From Palsa-504 sp963790065 (GTDB taxonomy: Bacteria > Actinomycetota > Actinomycetes > Streptosporangiales > Streptosporangiaceae): 64,000 bases of DNA. Below, piece after piece: positions 31,955 through 40,166 of the stretch. The position numbers and the translations under genes are program-made. A model generated the notes under the pieces. It saw nothing but the letters and a program-made list of their open reading frames with translations, did not search any database and was not told the origin of the DNA. Each line of letters begins with the position of its first letter. The stretch's first letter is position 1. The stretch spans positions 1 to 64,000 of the forward strand of contig CAWBNK010000016.1 in assembly GCA_963790065.1 (NCBI GenBank), in the 5' to 3' direction.

Positions 31955-33589
31955 ATGGCCGAAACCGGGAACGAAAGCGGAAGACCGGGGCGCCGGGCGG
32001 TCCTGCGGTTCGCCGCGGCAGCGGGCGGCGCCACTCTGCTGTCGGCGTGCAGCCACAGCACCAGCACCTCCGCGGCGGGCGCCGCCGCGACCAAGCCCGG
32101 CTCGTCGGCGGGCAGCACGGCCACATCCTCGAACGCGTCAGGGACGGGCGCGGCCGCCGGGCCGCCGACCGCCGCCGACTGGGCCGCGCTGGCCCGGGAC
32201 CTGTCCGGGCCCCTGGTCCGGCCGGGCGAGGCCGGCTACACCACGGCCAGGGAACTGTTCGACCCGCGCTTCGACTCGCTGCGCCCGGCCGGGGTGGCCT
32301 ACTGCCGCAATCCGCACGACGTATCCACCTGCCTGGCCTTCGTGCGCAAGTACCGGGTCCCGGTAGCGGCCCGCTGCGGCGGGCACAGCTACGCGGGCTG
32401 GTCCTCGACCAGCGGCCTGATCGTGGACGTGACCCGGATGGCCGGGGTGAGCGTCAGCGGCAGCACCGCGACCGTGGGCGCGGGCACCCGCCTGATCGAT
32501 TTCTACAACGGGCTGGACGCGCACGGCCGTGCCGTGCCGGGCGGCTCCTGCCCGACGGTCGGCATCTCGGGCCTGACCCTGGGCGGCGGCATCGGCGTGG
32601 TCGGCCGGGCCTACGGCCTGACCTGCGACAACGTTAAGTCGCTGCAGATCGTCACCGCCGACGGCCAGATCCGCACGGCCAGCGCGAGCACCAACTCCGA
32701 CCTGTTCTGGGCCTGCCGCGGCGGTGGCGGCGGGAACTTCGGCGTGGTCACCTCGTTCACCTTCACCACCCACCCGGCCGGCGACATCATCTTGTTCTTC
32801 CTGTCCTGGCCGTGGTCGCAGGCGGCCCGGGTCATCGCGGCCTGGCAGTCCTGGGCACCGCACGCCCCGGACCAGCTCTGGTCGAACCTCCACCTGTCCG
32901 CGGCGACCGGCGGTTCCGTCCCGTCCATCCAGGTCGGCGGCACCTACCTGGGCTCGGTGAACGATGCCTACGGCCAGCTGGAAAAGCTGTACGCCGCCGC
33001 CGGCTCGAACCCGTCCTCGCCGTTCCTGGAGAACACCACCTGGCTGCACGCGATGCTGGTCGAGGCGGGCTGCGCCAGCCTGACCGTGAACGAGTGCCAC
33101 CTGCCGACCCAGGTCTCCGGCGGTCAGCTGTCGCGGTCCTCCGAGTACGCCAAGTCCGATTTCTTCACCACGCCGCTCAGCAGCCGCGGGATCGGCACCA
33201 TGCTGGCCGGCGTGGAGAACTTCCAGCAGGCCGGCGGCGCTCCCGGCGCGTCGGGCGGCATCGCCCTGGACGCGCTGGGCGGCGCGATCAACCAGGTCGC
33301 GGCAGGCGCCACCGCGTTCGTGCACCGCAACGCGCTGTTCGACACGCAGTACACTACGACCTGGCCGCTGGGCTCGGCGTCCGCGGCGGTGGCGCGCCAG
33401 CACGCCTGGCAGCAGTCGTTCTGGCAGTCGATGCGCCCGTACGCCAGCGGCCAGGCCTACCAGAACTACATCGACCCCAGCCTGGCCAACTGGCGGCAGG
33501 CCTACTACGGGGCCAACTACACCAGGCTCACCCAGGTCAAGGCGGCCTACGACCCGGACCGCGTGTTCAGCTTCCCCCAGGCCGTCTGA
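31955..33589 (+). CDS. exported FAD-dependent BBE-like oxidoreductase
   Basis: 544 residues. The N-terminus RPGRRAVLRF plus a hydrophobic stretch and lipobox-like LLSACS indicates Tat export and lipidation, followed by a long Ser/Thr/Ala linker. The FAD-binding PCMH domain has RCGGHSYAGW with H144 and GGSCPTVGISGLTLGGG with C199, the two residues that attach FAD covalently in berberine-bridge-type enzymes. The BBE tail NYIDPSLANWRQAYYG and AYDPDRVFSFPQAV closes the protein. It oxidises sugars or phenolic/alkaloid-like compounds outside the membrane. Ribosome site ggaggg before ATG 31955. Confidence 0.9.
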   Translation: MAETGNESGRPGRRAVLRFAAAAGGATLLSACSHSTSTSAAGAAATKPGSSAGSTATSSNASGTGAAAGPPTAADWAALARDLSGPLVRPGEAGYTTARELFDPRFDSLRPAGVAYCRNPHDVSTCLAFVRKYRVPVAARCGGHSYAGWSSTSGLIVDVTRMAGVSVSGSTATVGAGTRLIDFYNGLDAHGRAVPGGSCPTVGISGLTLGGGIGVVGRAYGLTCDNVKSLQIVTADGQIRTASASTNSDLFWACRGGGGGNFGVVTSFTFTTHPAGDIILFFLSWPWSQAARVIAAWQSWAPHAPDQLWSNLHLSAATGGSVPSIQVGGTYLGSVNDAYGQLEKLYAAAGSNPSSPFLENTTWLHAMLVEAGCASLTVNECHLPTQVSGGQLSRSSEYAKSDFFTTPLSSRGIGTMLAGVENFQQAGGAPGASGGIALDALGGAINQVAAGATAFVHRNALFDTQYTTTWPLGSASAAVARQHAWQQSFWQSMRPYASGQAYQNYIDPSLANWRQAYYGANYTRLTQVKAAYDPDRVFSFPQAV

Positions 33590-33699
33590 CGGGTATGTCC
33601 GGCTCGTGACACGGTCAAGTGACCGGCGTGCATGATGGTATGTCCGCAATTTTTGGGTACCCGACGCCTATACGACAGCGACTCCCGGTTAGGTTTTCG

Positions 33700-34926
33700 A
33701 TGACAAGTAACGCTGAGCTTGAGACCACGGCCGCGGTGACCGGGCCGGACCAGGTGCCCGTTCTGCTCGTCGAGGACGACGACGGCGACGCGCTGCTCGT
33801 CGAGGAACTGCTGCGCGACGTGGAAGCGGCCGTCGTGGTGCAACGCGCCCGCTCGCTCACCCAGGCCAAGAGCCTGGTGTCCGACGCGGCCTGCGTACTG
33901 CTCGACCTGGGCCTGCCGGACTCACAGGGGCTGAACGGGCTGCGGCAGCTGCTGGGGCAGGAGCCCGAGGCCGCCATCGTCGTGCTGACCGGGGAGGCGA
34001 ACGAGTACCTCGGCGAGCAGGCGGTGCGGGCCGGGGCGCAGGATTACCTGGTCAAGGGCGAAGTCGCCGGGCACATGCTGCACCGGGTGATCCGGTACGC
34101 GGTCGAGCGCCGCCGGGCCGAGGAAGCCCAGCGGGATCTGCAGGTCGCGCAGGTCCGGGCCCAGGAGAACGCCAGGCTCGAGCGCGGCTTGCTGCCCTCC
34201 CCGCTGCTGGCCGACGCGCGGCTCAGCGTGGCGGCCCGCTGCCTGGCGGGCGGGCAGCAGCACCTGCTCGGCGGTGACTTCTACGACGTGGTCGAGGCCG
34301 GCGACGGCTGGGTGCACGCCCTCATCGGCGACGTCTGCGGCCGCGGCCCGGCCGAGGCGGCGCTCGGTGTCTGCCTGCGCGTGGCCTGGCGCGCGCTGGT
34401 CCTGGCCGCCCGGCCCGCCGGGGAGATCCTGGCCACCCTGGGGCAGCTGCTCGAGCACGAACGCCAGGACGACACCATGTTCGCCACCCTCTGCATGCTG
34501 TCGGTAGGCCCGGACCGGAGCACCGGCCGGATCCACATGGCCGGCCACCTGCCGCCCCTGCTGGTCACCCGGGACGGCGTGGTCGAGCTGCAGACGCCCA
34601 CCTCGCCGCCGCTGGGCCTGGGCAGCGTCCGGGAGTGGCCCGGCACGCCGGTGCGGCTCGACGGCAGCTGGTCGGTGCTGCTGTACACCGACGGGCTGAT
34701 CGAGGGCCGGATCGGCCAGGGTTCCGAGCGGCTGGGTAGCGAGGGCCTGATGGACCTGATCAGGGACGCGCTGCGGCCATCGCGCGCGGCGGCCGACGGC
34801 GGCGGCAGCGCACCCGTCCGCGGCTCGCTCCTGGACCAGGTGATCGAGCAGGTCCGCGAGCTCAACGGCGGAGACCTGGATGACGACCTGGCCGTCCTGG
34901 CGCTCGGCTATTCACCCGGCCGATGA
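33700..34926 (+). CDS. response regulator with SpoIIE/PP2C phosphatase output
   Basis: 408 residues. Receiver domain (20-135) with acidic pocket VEDDDGD and D69 in VLLDLGLPDSQG; short coiled linker; PP2C-type domain with GGDFYDVV, IGDVCGRGPAEAA, GHLPPLLV and DDDLAVLAL, the metal-binding aspartates of SpoIIE/RsbU phosphatases. Phosphorylation of D69 would switch dephosphorylation of an unknown anti-sigma antagonist. ATG 33700 has a weak site. The stop overlaps the kinase start by ATGA. Confidence 0.9.
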   Translation: MTSNAELETTAAVTGPDQVPVLLVEDDDGDALLVEELLRDVEAAVVVQRARSLTQAKSLVSDAACVLLDLGLPDSQGLNGLRQLLGQEPEAAIVVLTGEANEYLGEQAVRAGAQDYLVKGEVAGHMLHRVIRYAVERRRAEEAQRDLQVAQVRAQENARLERGLLPSPLLADARLSVAARCLAGGQQHLLGGDFYDVVEAGDGWVHALIGDVCGRGPAEAALGVCLRVAWRALVLAARPAGEILATLGQLLEHERQDDTMFATLCMLSVGPDRSTGRIHMAGHLPPLLVTRDGVVELQTPTSPPLGLGSVREWPGTPVRLDGSWSVLLYTDGLIEGRIGQGSERLGSEGLMDLIRDALRPSRAAADGGGSAPVRGSLLDQVIEQVRELNGGDLDDDLAVLALGYSPGR

Positions 34927-36599
34927 GCGACGTACCGGCGCCCGCCCGGGGAAAGCTTGCGGAACGGATGGCGGCGAGCCGGCGCTGGCCGCTCAGCCGG
35001 ATCGTGACCGTGGCCGTGCTGGCCCTGCTGCTGTTCTCGGTGGCGGCCGTGGTGGCCGGCGCGGTCTCCCTGGTCAGCCTGCAGAGCGCCAGAAGCCGCG
35101 TGGTGAACGTCATCGATCCCGCCGCGCTGCAGGCCCAGCTGCTGGACAACGCGCTGGTCAACCAGGAGACCGGCGTCCGCGGCTACGCCCTGAGCGCCCA
35201 GCAGGCCTACCTGGCCCCGTACACCGAAGGGGTGGCCGCGGAGAAGTCCTCGATCGCCAGCCTGCGCAAGGTCGTCGGCCAGCTGCCCGCCGGCACCTTG
35301 GCCGACCTCAACAGCGTGGCCACCCAGGCCCACTACTGGCGGACCCACTACGCGGAACCGACCATCAGCGAGGTCACCAAGACAGGGAAACCGGTGGTCA
35401 GCCCGGACATCGTGCTCGGCAAGTCCGACTTCGACGCGCTGCGGGCCAAGGTCGCGGTGCTCGAGGCGGACATTGCCGACGCCCGGAGCCACGCCGTGGC
35501 CCAGCTGGCCGACGCCAGCGACGCGCTGGACGGCGTGTTCATCGCGGTCGCGGCCGGGCTGGCCGTCATCGTGGTGGTGCTGGCCCTGGGCTTGCGGACC
35601 GCGGCCATCAGGCCGCTGGACCAGCTGGCGGCTCAGGCCCGCCAGGTGGCCGACGGCGACTTCGGCCACGAGGTCACCCTGCGCGGCCCGCGTGAGGTGA
35701 CCAACCTGGCCGCGGACGTGAACAGCATGCGCGAGCGCATCTTGCAGGAGCTGGCCGCGTCGCAGGACGCCAACCTGGTGCTGCAGGCGCACGCCGAGGA
35801 GCTGCAGCGCTCCAACTCCGAGCTCGAGCAGTTCGCCTACGTCGCCTCGCACGACCTGCAGGAGCCGCTGCGGAAGGTGGCGAGCTTCTCCCAGCTGCTG
35901 CAGCGCCGCTACGCCGGCCAGCTGGACGCGCGGGCCGACCAGTACATCGAGTTCGCGGTCGACGGGGCCAAGCGGATGCAGGCGCTGATCAATGACCTGT
36001 TGGCTTACAGCAGGGTCGGCCGGTCCGCCCGCGAGCCGGCCCTGGTCCCCAGCGACGCCGCGCTTACCCAGGCCCGGGCCAACCTGGCCGCGGCCCTCGA
36101 GGAGAGCGGCGCCACCATCGAGTCCGGTCACCTGCCCTACGTGCTGGCCGAGATGCCGCTGCTCACGGCGGTGTTCCAGAACCTGCTCAGCAACGCGCTG
36201 AAGTTCAGCGGCGGCAAGCCGCCGCGCATCGTCATCACCGCCCGCCGCGACGGGCAGTTCTGGCTGTTCTCGTTCTCCGACAACGGCATCGGCATCGACC
36301 CGGAGTACGCCGAGCGCATTTTCGTGATCTTCCAGCGGCTGCACGACCGGACCGCCTACGAGGGCACGGGCATCGGCCTCGCCATGAGCAGGAAGATCGT
36401 CGATAACTTCGGCGGCAAGATCTGGCTGGACACCACCTATACCGAGGGCGCCCGGTTCTGCTTTACGCTGCCGATGCCCCAGGAGTCCCTTACCCTGGAC
36501 GCCCCGGGCTCGCCCGGCGACCAGGAAGCCCCAGCGTCCCTGGCAGCACAGCCAGCCGAGGACCCCCACGATCCCCAGGACGAGGACAGCAATGGTTGA
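34923..36599 (+). CDS. CHASE3-HAMP sensor histidine kinase
   Basis: 558 residues. TM helix (26-52), a CHASE3-like extracytoplasmic helical domain with the signature ETGVRGYALS (82-91), TM helix (204-226), HAMP (227-280) and a coiled coil, then H310 in EQFAYVASHDLQEPLRKV, N-box NLLSNALKFSGG, G1 FSDNGIGIDPEYAERIF and G2 GTGIGLAMSRKI. This architecture resembles the kinases that work with Rcp1-type receivers. It overlaps both neighbours, indicating one phosphorelay operon. Confidence 0.93.
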   Translation: MSDVPAPARGKLAERMAASRRWPLSRIVTVAVLALLLFSVAAVVAGAVSLVSLQSARSRVVNVIDPAALQAQLLDNALVNQETGVRGYALSAQQAYLAPYTEGVAAEKSSIASLRKVVGQLPAGTLADLNSVATQAHYWRTHYAEPTISEVTKTGKPVVSPDIVLGKSDFDALRAKVAVLEADIADARSHAVAQLADASDALDGVFIAVAAGLAVIVVVLALGLRTAAIRPLDQLAAQARQVADGDFGHEVTLRGPREVTNLAADVNSMRERILQELAASQDANLVLQAHAEELQRSNSELEQFAYVASHDLQEPLRKVASFSQLLQRRYAGQLDARADQYIEFAVDGAKRMQALINDLLAYSRVGRSAREPALVPSDAALTQARANLAAALEESGATIESGHLPYVLAEMPLLTAVFQNLLSNALKFSGGKPPRIVITARRDGQFWLFSFSDNGIGIDPEYAERIFVIFQRLHDRTAYEGTGIGLAMSRKIVDNFGGKIWLDTTYTEGARFCFTLPMPQESLTLDAPGSPGDQEAPASLAAQPAEDPHDPQDEDSNG

Positions 36600-37035
36600 C
36601 GTGACGAGCTCCAAGGTGATCGACGTGCTGATGGTCGAGGACGACGACGGTGACATCCTCATGACCAAGGAAGCCTTCGAGTACTACAAGGTGCAGAACC
36701 GGCTGCACGTCGTCACCGACGGCGAGCAGGCCCTGCAGTTCCTGCGCCGGCAGGGCCCCTACGCCGACGCGCCGCGCCCCGGCCTGATCCTGCTCGACGT
36801 CAACCTGCCCCGGGTCAGCGGCCTGGAGGTCCTGGCCGAGCTGAAGAACGACCCTGAGCTGCTCGTCATCCCCGTGGTCATGCTGACCACCTCCCGGGCC
36901 GAGGAGGACATCGTCCGCAGCTACTCGCTGCACGCCAATGCGTTCGTGACCAAGCCCGTCGACTTCGAGCACTTCATGGACGCCATCCGCCAGATCGACA
37001 ACTTCTTTCTCACCCTCGTCTGCCTGCCCACCTGA
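36592..37035 (+). CDS. single-domain response regulator (Rcp1-like)
   Basis: 147 residues, receiver only. VEDDDGDILMTKEAF, phosphoacceptor D69 in LILLDVNLPRVSG, T-loop MLTTSRAEEDI and K in FVTKPVDF. The VNLPRxxGLEVLAELK pattern is typical of Rcp1-like receivers that relay phosphate from phytochrome-like or CHASE3 kinases. Starts 8 bases inside the kinase gene. It has no output domain, so it is a relay or a phosphate sink for the phosphatase regulator. Confidence 0.93.
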   Translation: MVDVTSSKVIDVLMVEDDDGDILMTKEAFEYYKVQNRLHVVTDGEQALQFLRRQGPYADAPRPGLILLDVNLPRVSGLEVLAELKNDPELLVIPVVMLTTSRAEEDIVRSYSLHANAFVTKPVDFEHFMDAIRQIDNFFLTLVCLPT

Positions 37036-37094
37036 TCCCGTCGCAGGGAACCCGGCTAGGATCTGAGCGCCATTAAGCCTGCGAAGGGAGCCTG

Positions 37095-37838
37095 ATGTAC
37101 GACGCGATGCTGGCCGAGACCGTCACGATCCGCGGCGACGGCGGCGACGAGATCGAGGCGTACCTGGCCCGCCCGATGAGCCAGGGACCGTTCGGCGGCG
37201 TGATCGTGATCCATCACATGCCCGGCTACGACGAGCCGACCAAGGAGATCGCCCGCACGTTCGCGGCCCACGGCTACAACGCGCTCATGCCGAACCTCTA
37301 CCATCGCGACGCGCCCGGCGCCAGCCCGGACGACGCCGCTGCGGCCGCCCGGGCCAAGGGCGGCGTGCCCGACGCCCGGCTGATCGGCGACCTGGCCGGG
37401 GCCGCGGCTCACCTGCGCGGGCTGACCTCCGCCAACGGCAAGGTCGGCGTGATCGGCTACTGCTCCGGCGGCCGCCAGTCGGTCCTGGCCGCCTGCAGCC
37501 TGCCGCTGCAAGCCGCGGTCGACTGCTACGGCGCGTTCGTGGTCGGCAACCCGCCCGAAGGCATGCCGCTGCGGGTCGGCCCCATCAAGCACCTGATCAA
37601 GGACCTGTCCTGCCCGCTGCTCGGCCTGTTCGGCGCGGACGACCAGTACCCGTCCCCGGACCAGGTCGCCGAGCTCGAGCAGGAACTCAAGGCCCAGGGC
37701 AAGACCTACGACTTCCACAGCTACGAGGGCGCGGGCCACGCCTTCTTCTCGGTCAACCGTCCCGCCTACCGCCCCGAAGCCGCCATGGACGGCTGGCAGC
37801 ACATCTGGACCTGGTTCGGCCGCTACCTCAGCGACTGA
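37095..37838 (+). CDS. dienelactone hydrolase family protein, copy 1
   Basis: 247 residues, alpha/beta-hydrolase. Nucleophile elbow GYCSGGRQSV (C in place of Ser is usual for dienelactone hydrolase), aspartate in FGADDQYPSPDQV and histidine in YEGAGHAFF form the catalytic triad. It begins MYDAMLAETVTI like its paralogue at 39005. The reaction is hydrolysis of a dienelactone or related ester. Site gaaggga before ATG 37095. Confidence 0.9.
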   Translation: MYDAMLAETVTIRGDGGDEIEAYLARPMSQGPFGGVIVIHHMPGYDEPTKEIARTFAAHGYNALMPNLYHRDAPGASPDDAAAAARAKGGVPDARLIGDLAGAAAHLRGLTSANGKVGVIGYCSGGRQSVLAACSLPLQAAVDCYGAFVVGNPPEGMPLRVGPIKHLIKDLSCPLLGLFGADDQYPSPDQVAELEQELKAQGKTYDFHSYEGAGHAFFSVNRPAYRPEAAMDGWQHIWTWFGRYLSD

Positions 37839-37889
37839 GCCCCTCTCGGCCCAGGCGTCACACCCCGCCGCGCCGCGCCCAGACGGTGC

Positions 37890-38915
37890 CTAATGGGCGC
37901 TGGAGGAGGCCCAGAGGTTAATGCCGGCGTCCACCGCGTCGCGGTCGATCGCGGCCAGCTCGTCGTCGGTGAACTCGGTGTGCTCGACCGCGGCCAGGTT
38001 CTCCTCGAGCTGGGCCACGCTGCTCGCGCCGATCAGCACCGACGTCACCCGCGGATCGCGCAGCGCCCAGGACAGGGCCAGCTGGGCCAGGCTCTGGCCG
38101 CGGGCGGCGGCGAGGTCGTTCAGCGCCCGGACGTGGGCCAGGATCTGCGGCGCGAGCTGGTCCGGCGACAGCGAGCCGTCCAGGCTGGCCCGCGAGCCGG
38201 CCGGCACGCCGTTCAGGTACTTGCCGGTGAGCACGCCCTGGGCCAGCGGCGAGAACGCGATGCAGCCCACCCCCTCGCGCTCCAGGACGTCGAGCAGGCC
38301 GCCCTCGATCCAGCGGTTCAGCATCGAGTAGGACGGCTGGTGGATCAGCAGCGGAGTGCCCATGCGACGAAGCAGGTCAGCAGCCTCCAGGGTCCGTTCG
38401 GCAGAATAAGAAGAGATCCCCGCGTACAGGGCCCGGCCCGACTGGACCGCGGTGGCCAGCGCCCCCATGGTCTCCTCCAGCGGCGTGTCCGGGTCGAACC
38501 GGTGGGAGTAGAAGATGTCGACGTACTCCAGGCCCATCCGGCTCAGCGAGGCGTCCAGGCTGGCCAGCAGGTACTTGCGGGAGCCGTGGTCGCCGTAGGG
38601 ACCCGGCCACATGTCGTAGCCGGCCTTGGTCGAGATGATCAGCTCGTCCCGGTAGGGCCGCAGGTCCTCGCGCATGATCCGGCCGAAGTTGATCTCCGCG
38701 CTGCCGTACGGCGGCCCGTAGTTGTTGGCCAGGTCGAAGTGCGTGACTCCCAGGTCGAACGCCCGGCGCAGGATCGCCCGCTGCTCCTCGACCGGCTTGC
38801 CGTCGCCGAAGTTCTGCCACAAGCCGAGTGACACCTCGGGCAGCAGTAGCCCGCTGCGCCCGCAGCGGCGGTAGGGAAGCCTGTTATAACGGTCATCGGC
38901 GGCTACGTAAGTCAT
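37890..38915 (-). CDS. aldo/keto reductase (YghZ-like)
   Basis: 341 residues with the catalytic tetrad D61, Y66 (HFDLANNYG), K97 (IISTKAGYD) and H138 (IFYSHRFD). The length and GRxMREDLRPYRDELIISTKAGY match the L-glyceraldehyde-3-phosphate reductase/Kv-beta-like branch. NADPH-dependent reduction of a small aldehyde is expected. It lies between two dienelactone hydrolase paralogues and is divergent from the second. Confidence 0.93.
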   Translation of the reverse strand: MTYVAADDRYNRLPYRRCGRSGLLLPEVSLGLWQNFGDGKPVEEQRAILRRAFDLGVTHFDLANNYGPPYGSAEINFGRIMREDLRPYRDELIISTKAGYDMWPGPYGDHGSRKYLLASLDASLSRMGLEYVDIFYSHRFDPDTPLEETMGALATAVQSGRALYAGISSYSAERTLEAADLLRRMGTPLLIHQPSYSMLNRWIEGGLLDVLEREGVGCIAFSPLAQGVLTGKYLNGVPAGSRASLDGSLSPDQLAPQILAHVRALNDLAAARGQSLAQLALSWALRDPRVTSVLIGASSVAQLEENLAAVEHTEFTDDELAAIDRDAVDAGINLWASSSAH

Positions 38916-39004
38916 GCCCGAAGTCTTTCACGGGGCCTGGCTGGCCTGTGGTAGCGGTGGAATCATATTGCCGGCGGTATACCAACCCGATGGAGGATGC
39001 CTGA

Positions 39005-40132
39005 ATGTATGACGCGATGCTGGCCGAGACGGTGACGATCACCGGGCACGGCGGTGACGAGATCGAGGCGTACTCGGCTCGGTCACTCCGCGCCGGGCCG
39101 GTGGGCGGGGTGGTGGTCATCCATCACCTGCCCGGTTACGACCGCCAGACCGCGGAGTTCACCCGGGCGCTGGCCGCGGGCGGGTACGACGCGGTGATGC
39201 CGAACCTCTATCACCGTGAGGCGCCGGGGGCCAGCCCGGACGACGCGATGGCCGCGGCCCGGGCTCAGGGCGCCATTCCCATCCCGGACGAGCGGATCGT
39301 GGGCGAGGTGGCGGGCGCCGCCGCCTACCTGCGCGGGCTGAGCAACTCCAACGGCAAGATCGGCGTGATCGGCCACTGCTCGGGCGGGCGGCAGGCCTTC
39401 CTGGCCGCGGTCAGCCTGCCGATCGACGCGGCGGTGGACTGCTACGGCGGCTATGTCGTCGGCACCCCGCCCGAGGGCCACCCGCTGCACGGCATGCCGC
39501 CCCTGGTCGAGCGGGCCGGGGATCTGCACTGCCCGCTGCTCGGGCTGTTCGGCCGCGACGACGCCGCGCCGTCCCCGGCTCAGGTCGACGAGCTCGAGCA
39601 GGCTCTGCAGGCCCACGGCAAGACGTATGAGTTCCATTCCTACGAGGGTGCCGGGCACGCGTTCCTGCAGGTGGACCGGCCCAACTACCGGCCCGAGGCC
39701 GCCGTGGACGCCTGGGGGAAGATCCGGGCCTTCTTCGGCCGCTACCTGTTATCGTCGAGAGCGAGAGGAGTCGTCAATGTGCACTTACCTGACGGAGAAG
39801 GTCTCGATCAGCGGCAGCGGGAAGGGACCGTCCGGCTGGTTCAAGGTGACCGACGCGAGCGTGTACTTCGACCACCCGGTGCATGCGCAGGCCGAGCACA
39901 CGCTCAACATCGACTTCCTCGACCCGGGCGCCGGCCCCTCGGCGCGCGTCGCGGTCGAACTCACCGCCGAATCGGCGCGGGCCCTGGCCAAGGCGATCAA
40001 CGCCACCCTGGACTCTGCTCCGCCCGGCCTGATCACCTAGAGGCCGGCCGCCGCCTGTCCGGCGGGGCCAGATCTCGCGGTACCAGCCACGAGACCCGAA
40101 AATGTCGGTGCCTCATGCGAATATTTGTGTGA
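39005..40132 (+). CDS. dienelactone hydrolase family protein, copy 2, with readthrough extension
   Basis: The first 249 residues are about 70 percent like copy 1 by eye: MYDAMLAETVTI, GHCSGGRQAF, FGRDDAAPSPAQV and YEGAGHAFL. Copy 1 stops after FGRYLSD. Here the reading frame continues past FGRYLL for about 125 Arg/Gly-rich residues to 40132, running out of frame through the whole DUF6295 gene. The extension looks like translated antisense of codon usage rather than a fold, so loss of the original stop is likely. The functional protein probably equals the hydrolase part. Confidence 0.8.
   Translation: MYDAMLAETVTITGHGGDEIEAYSARSLRAGPVGGVVVIHHLPGYDRQTAEFTRALAAGGYDAVMPNLYHREAPGASPDDAMAAARAQGAIPIPDERIVGEVAGAAAYLRGLSNSNGKIGVIGHCSGGRQAFLAAVSLPIDAAVDCYGGYVVGTPPEGHPLHGMPPLVERAGDLHCPLLGLFGRDDAAPSPAQVDELEQALQAHGKTYEFHSYEGAGHAFLQVDRPNYRPEAAVDAWGKIRAFFGRYLLSSRARGVVNVHLPDGEGLDQRQREGTVRLVQGDRRERVLRPPGACAGRAHAQHRLPRPGRRPLGARRGRTHRRIGAGPGQGDQRHPGLCSARPDHLEAGRRLSGGARSRGTSHETRKCRCLMRIFV
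39777..40040 (+). CDS. DUF6295 family protein
   Basis: 87 residues: MCTYLTEKVSISGSGKGPSG, VTDASVYFDHPVHAQAEHTL and a C-terminal helix ESARALAKAINATL, matching the small DUF6295 family as I know it. The function is unknown. GAGGAG lies 6 bases before ATG 39777. The gene lies wholly inside the extended frame of the preceding hydrolase gene, in another frame. Confidence 0.88.
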   Translation: MCTYLTEKVSISGSGKGPSGWFKVTDASVYFDHPVHAQAEHTLNIDFLDPGAGPSARVAVELTAESARALAKAINATLDSAPPGLIT

Positions 40133-40166
40133 GGGCGGGTCGGCACTCGAGATGGAGGCGGCTGGG

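Noticed and set aside
34908..36668. 586-residue minus-strand frame across the CHASE3 kinase
   Set aside because: The plus strand carries unmistakable kinase motifs and overlapping operon partners; the opposite frame has no motif.
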